Source: Anisus vortex
Lineage: Eukaryota > Mollusca > Gastropoda > Planorbidae
NCBI GenBank assembly: GCA_949126835.1
Contig: OX421501.1
Coordinates: 1,055,054 to 1,119,053 of the forward strand
DNA: 64,000 nucleotides
Direction: 5' to 3'
Shown: one piece after another, positions 12,601 to 22,100 of the stretch
How the letters are laid out: each line of letters opens with the position of its first letter
Numbering within the stretch: the stretch's first letter is position 1
Program-made: the position numbers and the translations under genes
Notes under the pieces: model-generated
Seen by the model: the letters and a program-made list of their open reading frames with translations, nothing else
Database searches by the model: none
Told to the model about the DNA's origin: nothing

Positions 12601-15600
12601 AACATACAGTCTCATTGAACATACAGTCTCACTGAACATACAGTCTCACTGAACATACAGTCTCACTGAACATACAGTCTCACTGAACATACAGTCTCAC
12701 TGAACATACAGTCTCACTGAACATACAGTCTCACTGAACATACAGTCTCACTGAACATACAGTCTCACTGAACATACAGTCTCACTGAACATACAGTCTC
12801 ACTGAACATACAGTCTCACTGAACATACAGTCTCACTGAACATACAGTCTCACTGAACATACAGTCTCACTGAACATACAGTCTCACTGAACATACAGTC
12901 TCACTGAACATACAGTCTCACTGAACATACAGTCTCACTGAACATACAGTCTCACTGAACATACAGTCTCACTGAACATACAGTCTCACTGAACATACAG
13001 TCTCACTGAACATACAGTCTCACAACAACGAATGAGCAAAGAGACGTTTGAATTTGTCACTCCCAAATAATGGGAGACAATGCAAGTTTTCTTTTTTCAA
13101 AACAGAATTAAACTAAAAGCTCATCACACAATACATTTTCAACAGCTACTGAATGTTTCTTTACCTTCAACTCATTCATGTTCCAGGTGCCGACAAACAC
13201 ATTGACCTTCTTCTCTGGGAAGTAGCGAGAGAGTTCCTCCGCCCCCAAGTAGGAATTTGACCTGGTTCCAATAGTGGTCTCTGGGAGCATGTTTCTTCTA
13301 GACACAAACAAACCATTTTTTTAAGCCAACAAAACATTAAGATTCAATTAATTGAAACAAAAATGGTCCATGCTAAAATTTCAATTATTTTACTTCTAAT
13401 TGTATGTTTTTAATGTATGCTTACGTTGACAATTTATATTTTAAATAATTATTCCATCAGACCAAATTGATTCATGGCACCAGCACAATGTCCAGCTGCC
13501 TTTACTTTACTACAATTCAAGTCAGGTGCCCATCAGAGCTAAGTTGACTCATCAACACCCGGAGAACAAATCCTAGCCTTTACCAGGATTCGAACCCAGG
13601 ACTTTCGTTACGCCAGCTGAATGATCAACCACTGTGCCCCATGACTATATTTATAACTTATATAAAGTTTATATTTTTATACATTATATTTTTTACATAT
13701 TTATATACTGCGTATTTACATCATATTAAAAACTTTTATTTATAACTTATATAAAGTTTATATTTTTATACATTATATTTTTTACATATTTATATACTGC
13801 GTATTTACATCATATTAAAAACTTTTATTTATAACTTATATAAAGTTTATATTTTTATACATTATATTTTTTACATATTTATATACTGCTTATTTACATC
13901 ATATTAAAAACTTTTATTTATAACTTAAAAACGGGTTTATAATTTATAATTCATAATATGTTTTTTTTTATTAAAGTACCCGTCGGACCAAATTGATCCG
14001 TGGGGCCAGTGAAGCAGCGTTCACTAGTTTCTGTGGCCACAGCATACTACATGTAATAATTATGATAATAATTATTGTATAGCGCATATCCCGTTGAGGA
14101 CAGTTTTATGCGCATATAAGGTGGTTGTGTGGCCAGCACTAGGTTATGCCTTTGATTCAAATATATATTAATAATTTACATCTATAATTTATATTTATGA
14201 TGGATATTTATCCCAGAATGCAACAGTTTTACTGACCTAGATCTGGCTTCTTTGGTAGTGATCAAGGGTAAGACACTAGTTGAGGTGAAAGATTTCTGAG
14301 ACAATTTGTCTGCTGCTGAATCTGATTTGTTTGTCATTTTGTCAGCAGACGTGACACCGGTCTTCGCATTGGGATCAATCTTGTAGCTGGTCCTCATGGC
14401 TTTGGATGAGAACTCTTCCGTCAGTGGCGGTGGCCTGTGCAGAGGATTGATGGGCTCAAGTCGAACAGAAGACGGCGGGGAGGGTGCCAACTTCAAATTT
14501 GAAGAAAAATTTTTATTTTCATCTCCTGGTTTAGCTTTTGCACTTTCACCCTTTTTACCAGTAGAATTTGTGGAAGACTCGTTTTTGTCCAAGTTCTTTA
14601 AAGATAACTGAGAAAGACTTTGATTATCTGCCCTTGCTTGCTCAGATTCCTTCTTAAAAAGGGGCTTTTTGGATGATTTTAAATATTTGTCTTGCGGAGT
14701 AGTTGAAATTGATGATTCTGTTTTGTCATTAGGAGTGACTGTAGCAGACTGACTGCTTTTAAGGTTTTCGTTGTTCATATTTGTTAAACTATTATTTACC
14801 TGTGACTTTGAATTCGGCGGAAGAGAGCTCAAGATTTTGGTGTCTCTACCAGCTTCCTCTGAATTGACTCTTGAGAGGCTGTCTTTAGAACCTCTTCTTT
14901 TGAATAGACCCTCACCAGGTTTGGATACAACCGGAGCCTGCCTCGTCAACTTCTGGGAAGAAGACCTGCTGTTCTCCATTTGGTTGCTGTTATTTGGCAG
15001 GTCCGCTCCAGCCGCTGAATCTGAAAATGGTTTCTCCTCAGCTTCAGAGTCCTGGCTTCGCTTGTCATTTTTACCAAAGGGAACATACCCTCTTGGAGTT
15101 CGAGGCGTTGATTTCGGAGTGCGTGGAGTTAACGGTGGCTTGGGAACGAAAGTTGTTCCCTGAAGTGCAGAGTCAGCTTTGTGGTCCCCATTCAATTTTA
15201 AATCTTTAATGTCCCCCAAATCATCCAGCAGTAGAATTTTTTCTTTTTCATTGTCCTGCTTCTCTGAACCATCTCTGCCTTCAACAGCTATTTCTGAAGG
15301 ACGCCTTGAAACTCTTGGTCTGGGCTTTGGTTTGTCATTGGTCGTCTCATCTTTAGTAGCTTTATCTTTGGTAGAGAATTGGTAAAAATCTGGCTTGTTC
15401 ACACTAGTATCATTGGTACTGTTATGTTCTGAATTTTTGACACCATTCTCTTGTGGTGTCAACTCGACTTTGCCATCAACAGGTAATGAAGTGTTAGAGC
15501 CCAATTCCTTCTGTTTTTTATCTCTTAGCTTGGCTAAAGTGCCTTTCTTCTTATTGCGCTGTCTTTTTGGTGTACTTGGATCTACTCCATCTTCATTTAG

Positions 15601-15640
15601 GCTCTCCATTTATCGTGCTTTCAGGGATTCTTCTTAAAGA
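604..15640 (-). CDS. INPP5E: INPP5E gene span (inositol polyphosphate 5-phosphatase), 3' end outside window
   Basis: Minus-strand split gene. Ten coding exons (14237-15609, 13165-13297, 11956-12053, 9367-9491, 7455-7574, 6447-6563, 5249-5419, 2567-2682, 1788-1924, 604-650) join with canonical GT/AG sites and matching phase into 812 codons plus 1 nt. The product removes the 5-phosphate from phosphoinositides; the mammalian orthologue works at the primary cilium and is linked to Joubert syndrome. Seen: a disordered N-terminus (residues 1-457), [10 protein letters not shown] opening the catalytic domain, metal/catalytic motif WFGDLNFR (667-674), VPSYTDRV (747-754), SDHRPVYG (778-785) and FDRNIYM (805-811). 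The human protein is about 644 residues, so the N-terminal region here is longer. The final exon, expected to carry a CaaX-type end, was not found in bases 1-603. Confidence 0.93.
878..960 (+). mobile_element. RTE-type LINE fragment (reverse transcriptase tail)
   Basis: One frame reads [20 protein letters not shown] then WIGRLKA and a stop. This resembles the QALxWNPQGKRxxGRP tail typical of RTE-like endonuclease/reverse transcriptases. It is only a short stub, antisense within an INPP5E intron. The clade assignment rests on the motif alone. Confidence 0.6.
968..1490 (+). mobile_element. Non-LTR retrotransposon (LINE) 3' end with stem-loop tail
   Basis: The frame [20 protein letters not shown] is the classic RPxLEYAxxVWDP motif after the reverse transcriptase of many LINEs. 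It is followed, in shifted frames, by more of the same domain ([20 protein letters not shown] and [14 protein letters not shown]), so the copy is broken. The 3' end holds a hairpin (cttctttatagaag) and a taagataaga tail. The same tail is used by the nearby SINE family. Confidence 0.75.
1491..1618 (-). mobile_element. tRNA-derived SINE, family A copy 1
   Basis: Read on the minus strand, a tRNA-like head has a box A region (gtggttagttcactgg) and box B (ggttctatccc). These are followed by a body with ctgcaggagttttgg and a hairpin tail (cttctatctagaag). It abuts the LINE tail at 1490 tail to tail. Confidence 0.75.
1788..1924 (-). CDS. INPP5E: INPP5E exon 9; DRV and SDHRPV motifs
   Basis: The exon is 137 nt and starts [20 protein letters not shown], completing the second signature PSYTDRV across the junction. 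It continues with SDHRPVYG, the last catalytic motif, and ends [12 protein letters not shown] stop in frame follows if read through, but GATGATGG|gtaact is a donor whose phase (2 nt left) fits the next exon. Read-through to the in-frame TAA (1785-1787), giving a shorter C-terminus, cannot be excluded. Confidence 0.92.
2567..2682 (-). CDS. INPP5E: INPP5E exon 8; FKFD and PSYT segment
   Basis: The exon is 116 nt and was found by looking for the missing F...P.YKFD...S..R.PSYTDR block. It reads [20 protein letters not shown] then [19 protein letters not shown] (residues 713-751). Acceptor ttcaacag, donor ACG|gtaaac. Phases 1 and 0 fit exons 7 and 9. No other stretch of this intron gave this block. 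Confidence 0.92.
3338..3511 (+). mobile_element. tRNA-derived SINE, family A copy 2
   Basis: Full-length plus-strand copy inside the INPP5E exon 7-8 intron. The head contains tccagcggttagttcaccgg and box B ggttctagccc; the body contains ctgcaggagttttgggcc; the tail has cttctatctagaagg, acgtctgtaa and gataagataag. Confidence 0.8.
3735..5205. repeat. Minisatellite, 32-bp unit, about 46 copies
   Basis: The unit is agttatgatgagcaagatga plus acgagctaactg. Copies differ at a few fixed sites (aacg/gacg, ctaac/ctgac) and one unit is shortened. The array fills most of the INPP5E exon 7-8 intron and ends 44 bp from the exon 7 donor. Confidence 0.97.
5249..5419 (-). CDS. INPP5E: INPP5E exon 7; catalytic motif WFGDLNFR
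   Basis: The exon is 171 nt and codes [20 protein letters not shown] then ...[19 protein letters not shown]. It carries the first 5-phosphatase signature WxGDxNxR (W667, G669, D670, N672, R674) that positions the metal and nucleophilic water, and the following DQLL helix that is common in the family. Acceptor ggaacag, donor GAAG|gtactc. A 46-unit minisatellite begins 44 bp beyond the donor. Confidence 0.96.
5569..6412. repeat. Minisatellite, 30-bp unit, 28 copies, almost perfect
   Basis: The unit combines ttactggtcttgaatgaata and ctatatagaa. Only one substitution was seen among the copies, suggesting recent expansion or active homogenisation. Being a multiple of 3, it creates a long open frame on the plus strand, judged spurious. 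It lies 35 bp from the INPP5E exon 6 donor. Confidence 0.97.
6447..6563 (-). CDS. INPP5E: INPP5E exon 6
   Basis: The exon is 117 nt and codes [20 protein letters not shown] then [18 protein letters not shown] (about residues 617-655). It is the helix and variable loop before the catalytic Asp-Asn strand; family similarity is moderate (R...RLxxYxxxxxxLxLP). Acceptor cccatcag, donor ACAG|gtaaaa. Phase 1 to 1. Confidence 0.88.
6720..7405 (+). mobile_element. LINE fragment (I/jockey-like) with GAA-rich 3' end
   Basis: One frame reads [20 protein letters not shown] then [20 protein letters not shown], the RTGH...C.CG...T.EHVL..CP.Y motif near the end of many LINE ORF2 proteins. A stop follows at about 7035, then a 3' UTR ending in agaagaagaagaa. 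It sits in the INPP5E exon 5-6 intron in antisense orientation. Confidence 0.7.
7455..7574 (-). CDS. INPP5E: INPP5E exon 5
   Basis: The exon is 120 nt and codes ...[18 protein letters not shown] then [12 protein letters not shown] (about residues 577-616). KTKGAxGISxxxFGTSxLFIxxH is the conserved core with the substrate-pocket histidine. The acceptor is gattag at 7575 and the donor is CAT|gtgagt at 7454. Phase 1 on both sides. Confidence 0.93.
7842..7862. repeat. (TA)n microsatellite
   Basis: A short alternating TA run of about 20 bp in an INPP5E intron. Confidence 0.9.
7979..9355. repeat. Minisatellite, 49-bp unit, about 27 copies
   Basis: Each unit has two related half-units, one with attcacccacatgaaca and one with attcacccacatcaacag, then aatttgtta. 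Edge units near 9250-9355 are degenerate. The array ends about 12 bp from the INPP5E exon 4 donor, and its minus-strand half-units resemble that donor. Confidence 0.96.
9367..9491 (-). CDS. INPP5E: INPP5E exon 4
   Basis: The exon is 125 nt and codes [20 protein letters not shown] then [20 protein letters not shown]. This is the [39 protein letters not shown] segment specific to INPP5E. The acceptor is gttgtcag and the donor is TCAA|gtgagt at 9366. A 49-bp minisatellite starts only about 12 bp beyond the donor. Confidence 0.95.
9604..10365. mobile_element. piggyBac-like MITE, 762 bp, flanked by TTAA
   Basis: The left end ctcattccgtgcca and right end tggcacggaatgag are perfect inverted repeats of 14 bp. 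Both sides are flanked by TTAA (9600-9603 and 10366-10369), the target of piggyBac-type transposons. A subterminal motif with ccgtgccaatc is repeated near the left end. No transposase frame was seen, so it is non-autonomous. It is an INPP5E intron insertion. Confidence 0.82.
10450..10696. repeat. Minisatellite, 31-bp unit, 8 copies
   Basis: The unit is agctttcaccatctctttca plus aattatacttc. Copies are nearly identical. The plus-strand frame through it is a by-product of the repeat. Confidence 0.95.
10781..11441. repeat. Tandem duplication, 334-bp period
   Basis: The segment starting atcaactggtcaac at 10781 recurs at 11115 with no differences noticed along about 327 bp. It contains a dispersed-repeat module (tagcgctctatccatg ... 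tttagcatgctcagtg) also seen near 29650. The lack of differences suggests a recent duplication. Confidence 0.93.
11640..11905. other. GC-richer unidentified segment in INPP5E intron
   Basis: This stretch is clearly richer in G and C than its flanks and holds complementary blocks described under findings. No protein frame, SINE head or known element was recognised. It may be a transposable-element fragment. Confidence 0.35.
11956..12053 (-). CDS. INPP5E: INPP5E exon 3
   Basis: The exon is 98 nt and codes [20 protein letters not shown] then IYAIGTQEN (about residues 503-534). It matches the LDDxLLP...DYxQDxYxIGxQE segment of the family, whose Gln-Glu pair contributes to metal binding. It starts in phase 0 after a tgaacag acceptor and ends in phase 2 at AA|gtagga. 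It is too short to appear as a long ORF. Confidence 0.93.
12400..13022. repeat. Minisatellite, 17-bp unit, about 25 perfect plus degenerate copies
   Basis: The unit is catacagtctcactgaa. From about 12600 to 13022 copies are essentially perfect; before that (from about 12300) they are degenerate (tatagtctcattg, taaatgaac). The homogeneous end faces INPP5E exon 2, whose donor is 142 bp away. Confidence 0.96.
13165..13297 (-). CDS. INPP5E: INPP5E exon 2; start of catalytic domain
   Basis: The exon is 133 nt and codes about residues 458-502, including [27 protein letters not shown] and VFVGTWNM closely match vertebrate INPP5E at the opening strand of the 5-phosphatase fold. The acceptor is tctag at 13298 and the donor is AAG|gtaaag at 13164. 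Two nt carried from exon 1 plus 133 gives whole codons, so it ends in phase 0. Confidence 0.95.
13440..13642 (-). mobile_element. tRNA-derived SINE, family B copy (internally deleted)
   Basis: Read on minus: a tRNA-like head (cagtggttgatcattcagct), box B (gggttcgaatcc) and a body matching the other family B copies. The middle part with gaagcagcgttcaccag is missing. Confidence 0.72.
13649..13925. repeat. Tandem repeat, 89-bp unit, 3 copies
   Basis: AT-only-like units (atttataacttatataaagt ... catattaaaaactttt) at 13649, 13738 and 13827, nearly identical. Confidence 0.93.
13976..14145 (-). mobile_element. SINE family B fragment interrupted by an AT microsatellite
   Basis: The distal half of family B (cgtcggaccaaattgatcc ... 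tgtggccac) is broken by a TAATAA-rich stretch and a module with tagcgcatatcccgttgagg. The SINE resumes at ggttgtgtggccagcac. The module also occurs at 28565-28635. Confidence 0.6.
14237..15640 (-). CDS. INPP5E: INPP5E exon with start codon; disordered N-terminal region
   Basis: The start ATG is at 15607-15609 and an AG acceptor ends at 15641, so 15610-15640 is 5' UTR and a non-coding first exon must lie further upstream. The exon codes 457 residues plus 2 nt, rich in Ser, Lys, Thr and Pro, beginning [21 protein letters not shown] Pro/Thr/Arg block ([16 protein letters not shown]) lies near residues 155-180. No folded domain is seen. A Ser/Pro-rich N-terminus is normal for INPP5E, but this one is long. 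The donor is AG|gtcagt at 14236, reading ...ARSR into exon 2. Confidence 0.88.
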
Positions 15641-18215
15641 CTGCAAGATAAATTAACATTTTAGATAAACTAACAATTAGCATACTATATAATAAGGTTA
15701 TGTCAATCAGTAAGTTTCCCTTATTATAGGCTTCGATTAACAGGACATGTAAATAATCTCCAGTAAACTAATAGGGACTGAATTGTCAACTTAATGCCCA
15801 CAAGAAGTAAAATAGATAGCTAAGGGACACAGATACAAAAGTGTCGCAAGCATCATGATTTCACTCATGCATCGTCAAAATGGTTGGCACAATAAACTTT
15901 CTGCAACTGGACACTCTGTTCTAGGACAACTTTTAACATCAATATATATAATTACAGTTAGTTTGTTTGTTTTTTTGACATATATGTTTGTTCTCTATAG
16001 ACTCCTAGGCCGTTTGACCGATCGGCACAAAAGTTAAATACATAAACTGAAAACGTTCTCCAAAAGGAATTTTTTTATTGTTTGGTATTTGTGTTTCTTT
16101 TTTTCTTTTTATGATAGTATGATTGTTAGTTTAATATTATTAATAGGAATTCAAATCAACACAACCGTTTACTACTTATTAATACCATGCAGAAGCTTGA
16201 CATCAACAATTCTTATATGCATGTGCCAGGGCAACCGGAAACAATAAAAAAGAACAAACACTAAATACTGAAAGAAACCTTCTCACTACAGTTTTTAAAG
16301 TAAAATTATTATTTTTTCTCTTTTAACATAAAACATATTGTAGTCAATGGTTTCTCCGTCATTTTGACATGCACAACTACTAGTTTACAGATAATAGGCA
16401 AAGCAAGGTAATCGTTTATGAGTAGAATTCTTCTTTCCTACAAAGAACAGTCCCAACATTTTCAACAATGTTCAAATCCCTATTTTTTTGTGTAGCATTT
16501 AATTGTGGTTAAGTTTTTTTTTCTTATAAGTTTTACAGACATTCCTTTTAGATAGAAGATTACGCCTAATACATCCACAAGGCCCAAAACTCCTGCAGGG
16601 CGGCAGGGATCAGTTGGCGTTAGGGATAGAACCCGCAAGTGTCGGTTGACAGTCCGGTGAACTAACCGCAGGACCAGCATCCTTAAACTTAAAGTTGATT
16701 TAGCTGAGCTAACTTAACTTATTAAATAAAAAGGAAGTTATAGGCCCTCTAATCACCTACTTACACTAACCCTAATCGCCTACTTAGTACTTTAATATAA
16801 CTAGGTTACTATTTACTATGCTATAAGCGGCTTATAAGCCTATAACTATAACTTGTTTGTTTTGAAATTTTTCTAACCAAATTATATTAGGCTTAGGTTC
16901 ATTAGTTAGATTTCTTTATAGTTGGGTATGCTGGTATGCTAATAGTTAAATAGTTGTAGGCCTATTGGTCAATAGTATTGGTATTAAAATAAAATGTGAA
17001 CTTACTGAGTCTATAATTAGCACTGTATATATGCATAAGTGAGACTTTCACTACATGAAGTCGTGGATTAATCCCAAGTCTAAGTGACTAGTCACTAACT
17101 TCACTAAGTTGAGATGTCAGTGTCAGAGAAATCAACAATAGAAAACAGTTTAAGTTTATGAACGAATGCCATTTTTTAACATTGCTAAGACATTTTTCAA
17201 ACTAATTAATATTGTCGTGCAAATGCTTTTAATGCAATGAGCAGTTGGTTTGAATTGAAGCATATGCCTGAAGTAAATTTCTAAATATCTAAACAAGTAA
17301 AATAATAAAGTCTTCAATCACTTTCATTTATTTAGTGTTGTCGAGGTAAACAGGAATGTATTTATTTCAAAGTTACGCATGCGTACGAATGTTTGATATG
17401 TTTCCTGTTTATAATTACGACATTATTGTTAAGAGTCCACATGCCGTAAAAGAAAAAACAAATATACAAAGCGCAGTTAAAGATGGCCAACTTCCCCTTA
17501 GAAACCAAATAAACAACCCATTCAAAATTTTATTTATCAGCATTAAAATGAATTCAATAACAAGTCACAGATACGGTGGAAGAGCAACATCGGCACTACC
17601 ACAGCAACTTGCAAATTTTAAAGCAAACTTTTCCAGCGATGGAGTTTTTCAATTTTGAACTGTGCAAAATAAGTTTATTTCTTAGGCTAAGGAAGGGCCC
17701 GCCTTAGCCTCTGCTTTAGCCGTGGACTAAAGCCTGTCGATAGCCCTGGATTTTATTTAGATGACTAGATTAGTGCCGAAGTAAAAAGGTGTATAACTTA
17801 TCATGAAAAAGATATGAATAAACTGTTGGTAGTGTTAGTTGCAAATGTTAACCTCGTACACTTAGAGGCTAAGTTATTACTACAATTTATAAACTGATAC
17901 TAGCCTAGGCTAGTCAAGTATTTAATAGGAGGCATCTAGGGAATAAGGCTACTCATCTCATAACTCAAATAATAAAGCAAAAAATAGCTACCCAGTAGGC
18001 CTAATTAGATTATAGCCTATATGTTATTATATTAGATTAGACTGAATTAATTAGGCTAGTTGTAGTTTTGTTACTGGACAGTATACCTAGATTATGAACT
18101 GTTGTTTAAAAGCATTATGATTTATTTTAAGTAGCTATTTACTGCTGTTGAAACAGGTTAATAGGCCTATTTTCAAGAAATAATATTTGGAAAACATTTA
18201 GCCAAGCATTATAGA
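15641..18215. promoter_or_regulatory. Divergent upstream region between INPP5E and the plus-strand gene
   Basis: INPP5E (minus) and the unknown gene (plus) start on either side. A non-coding INPP5E 5' exon must lie here because the first coding exon is preceded by an acceptor at 15641. A GC-richer patch near 17560-17760 is a candidate promoter, but no TATA or initiator was identified. A family A SINE interrupts the region. Confidence 0.4.
16541..16682 (-). mobile_element. tRNA-derived SINE, family A copy 3
   Basis: Minus-strand copy: head gcggttagttcaccggactg, box B gggttctatccc, body ctgcaggagttttgggcc and tail with cttctatctaaaagg and atgtctgtaaaac. Confidence 0.75.
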
Positions 18216-19120
18216 ATGAATGTCAGGCATGAGTTTAATGAAAAGAAAGATAGACAAATTCAAACAACACTTTTTCAAGTTGATGATGATTCAACGAGGG
18301 AAGACATAATAAATTTCGTCTCTGCATGTCTACGACCTAAATCAAGTGAAGCAAATAATCAAGAGAAATTTGGTGCTAAAAAAATACAAGGCTGCAGTGG
18401 AAATGATATTTGTGGTTGGCTTGTCAAGCCAGGTGTGGCAATTCCAAAAACCGAAAGTGCCCCAGTCACAAAATCTAAAGGGAATTCCCGAATGTGTGAT
18501 AAAGACTTTTTGCGTGAATCAGATAAACAATTGAGAAACAAGTTTATCTTTTATCATTATACTGATTCTAGATGTTACATTGAACAGTACAGACGGGAAA
18601 ATACAACATGTAGTTCCAGTAGATCAGCCAGCAGAAATAAACTTTTAGAACATCGTAGTCTTCATGATAATGAACCTTTAGCTTCTCAGATTATTCCCCC
18701 TTACGCACAGGAACAGTTTGCATCTGTGCATTCAATACAGCGACCCGACAGCTTTTATCCCAACACAGAACAGATTATGATTTTGAAACAGCGATCATCA
18801 ATGTCACAATTATCGACAAAAAAGGAAAGTCAAAGGCAGATCATTGGTTCTAAGTTGTATAAAAATCTACAAAAACAATTCAGGCTGTTTGGTAATTTGA
18901 TGCCTACAGACACCCCGCCCTTTCCTCCTTCACAGTCAGCTGGAGAGAAAGATAATACAAGAGAGAAATCTAGGACCTGCTATCCAGATGTTGATAACCC
19001 CACGGTGCCTGCCATTAGCATCGTGCCACTTCAAAAAACGTTTGAAACCAAAACCAATGCTCAAAGTCTTCCCAGTTCAAAAGAAGAATCTGTTCATAAC
19101 TTGAAACCACACTCAGCAAG
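18216..19120 (+). CDS. Unknown gene, exon 1
   Basis: Open from ATG at 18216 (A at -3) with 301 codons plus 2 nt, starting MNVRHEFNEKKDRQIQTTLF and containing GNDICGWLVKPGVAIPKTES. It ends CACTCAGCAAG|gtaaga, a strong donor, rather than at the stop four bases on. Composition is rich in Ser, Lys, Gln and Arg. No motif was recognised. A 5' extension through an upstream acceptor is possible. Confidence 0.75.
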
Positions 19121-22100
19121 GTAAGACATATTTCTATTTATATAAGTTTATTTAGAACCAAAAAATGATCTAAGCACATAATACAGTTAAACATGAACTT
19201 TTAGGAATGGCGGAGACAGGGTTTATAAAGGTTAAGAAAGTTTGGGATAAAAGTTTTTACATTTTTCTGTAATTGACAAAACCAACAACAAAAATCTATG
19301 ATGTTCAGGAATCCTTAAATCATATAGGAAATTATTCCAGAGCTTTTTCTATGAACTCTGAGTAGGCTAAAAAAAAAAAAATCCACAAAAAAATTAAAAT
19401 AATTAATTTGTACTCGTTATATACACTACTGGCTAGCATTAACATATTTTACACATACCAGTCCCAGTATGTATAGGTTTGTGAATTTGTTATAACAGTT
19501 CATTAAGTTTGGGAAAGATTTGGGAATTCTGAAAATATTTTAAAGTAAAAGTTCTGATATAAAATGAATTGTTTTTTTTTTCAAAAAATAAGCTTAAGTT
19601 TAAAAAACTGTAAAATAAATAACAAATCATTACAATAATACTTGTGTAAAGAAAAATTGGTTAAACATTTTTTTAAAGGGAATGTTGCAAAACAATATTA
19701 GGTCAACGTGCTAACAAAGTGGATGCTCTCTTTTTTTAAAGTTTAAAATGTGGGAGAGGAAGTGTTAGGCGAACCCATATAGTTAATATTTATATATATA
19801 GGCCTAGTAAGAAAAGAACAGTTATGCCCCTTCCTCTACTTTCATACACCAATGTTTTGCAGTCATGTCTAAATTAGTATCGTAGTAATGGACTGTGCAG
19901 GTTGTCATTTATGTTCTTTGTGTGGGTTTTAGTTACACAAGATTATTTCCCCCCTTCGCCCAAACCTCCTGCAGGGTGGTTGTGATTGGCCAGCGTCAGG
20001 ACTGGAACCCATGTGGTTAGCATGTTGGCAGTTGAAGGGTATGTGCAACAACAAAGGAAGCAGGCAGTCACAGGAGCCTCTTGCAAGGAGAAGAGTTAAT
20101 TTTTCCCTTACAGAATGCAATAAAAATCAATGTAGGCCTATAATCTGCAGTTTGTTTGAATAGTCAGGACAAAATGGAATCCTATATTACTGAATCAACC
20201 TAAAAAAAAGACTTATGTCAGGTGAAATTTAAAAGCCAACAAAAGTTACCTGTAAGCCCTATATCTAAAAAGTCTTTGCTTCATTTGACTGATTTAAGGT
20301 ACAGGCTGTTGTTGTTTTTTTGTTGTTTAAAATTGAATGGGCTTTCATAATGGCACTGCACAAGGGGCCCCCAAAAGCCTTGCTGCGCCATTGGTATATT
20401 GGTCATATGTTGGTCACCTGTATAATGTTTACAGGAAACGCTACTGCCCAATGTTTACAATTAGATCATTTAAAAAATGTTATCCAAAAGATTTGATGCA
20501 ACAAAAAAACAAACAATTTACATTGTTTTTACAAAATGAAATTGAAAAACAATAACTGTTACAAATTTGACAGTTGATCCATTAGCTGTGTGTATTTTTG
20601 TGAGTTCTTTTTCTATTAACCATTGAAACATTTTTAAAGACATGTTTATCCATCCCAGCAACTTATGTAAACTTGATAATTATTTTTTTTAAATAAATAT
20701 TTTCACCATATTTATGTGGCAGTCATTGATTGTTTCCCTCTGTATAGCTTGAGGTGTCCCAAAGATACAATAGTCACTTATCAGTTCATTGATTGTTTCC
20801 CTCTGTTTAGCTTGAGGTGTCCCAAAGATACAATAGTCACTTATCAGTTCATTGATTGTTTCCCTTTGTATAGCTTGAGGTGTCCCAAAGATACAATAGT
20901 CACTTATCAGTTCATTGGTTGTTTCCCTTTGTATAGCTTGAGGTGTCCCAAAGATACAATAGTCACTTATCAGTTGATTGATTGTTTCCCTTTGTTTAGC
21001 TTGAGGTGTCCCAAAGATACAATAGTCACTTATCAGTTCATTGATTGTTTCCCTTTGTATAGCTTGAGGTGTCCCAAAGATACAATAGTCACTTATCAGT
21101 TCATTGATTGTTTCCCTTTGTATAGCTTGAGGTGTCCCAAAGATACAATAGTCACTTATCAGTTCATTGATTGTTTCCCTTTGTTTAGCTTGAGGTGTCC
21201 CAAAGATACAATAGTCACTTATCAGTTCATTGATTGTTTCCCTCTGTATAGCTTGAGGTGTCCCAAAGATACACTAGTCACTTATCAGTTCATTGATTGT
21301 TTCCCTCTGTTTAGCTTGAGGTGTCCCAAAGATACAATAGTCACTTATCAGTTCATTGATTGTTTCCCTTTGTATAGCTTGAGGTGTCCCAAAGATACAA
21401 TAGTCACTTATCAGTTCATTGGTTGTTTCCCTTTGTATAGCTTGAGGTGTCCCAAAGATACAATAGTCACTTATCAGTTCATTGATTGTTTCCCTTTGTA
21501 TAGCTTGAGGTGTCCCAAAGATACAATAGTCACTTATAAGTTCATTGGTTGTTTCCCTTTGTATAGCTTGAGGTGTCCCAAAGATACAATAGTCACTTAT
21601 CAGTACATTGATTGTTTCCCTTTGTTTAGCTTGAGGTGTCCCAAAGATACAATAGTCACTTATCAGTTGATTGATTGTTTCCCTTTGTTTAGCTTGAGGT
21701 GTCCCAAAGATACAATAGTCACTTATCAGTTCATTGGTTGTTTCCCTCTGTTTAGCTTGAGGTGTCCCAAAGATACAATAGTCACTTATCAGTTCATTGA
21801 TTGTTTCCCTTTGTATAGCTTGAGGTGTCCCAAAGATACAATAGTCACTTATCAGTTCATTGATTGTTTCCCTTTGTTTAGCTTGAGGTGTCCCAAAGAT
21901 ACAATAGTCACTTATCAGTTCATTGATTGTTTCCCTTTGTATAGCTTGAGGTGTCCCAAAGATACAATAGTCACTTATCAGTTCATTGATTGTTTCCCTT
22001 TGTATAGCTTGAGGTGTCCCAAAGATACAATAGTCACTTATCAGTTCATTGATTGTTTCCCTTTGTTTAGCTTGAGGTGTCCCAAAGATACAATAGTCAC

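Noticed and set aside
3735..13022. CRISPR-like arrays
   Set aside because: Units are contiguous repeats with no unique spacers, in a eukaryotic intron context.
14396..15637. Several plus-strand frames opposite INPP5E exon 1
   Set aside because: Shadows of the minus-strand coding exon, whose frame joins by phase to the catalytic domain.
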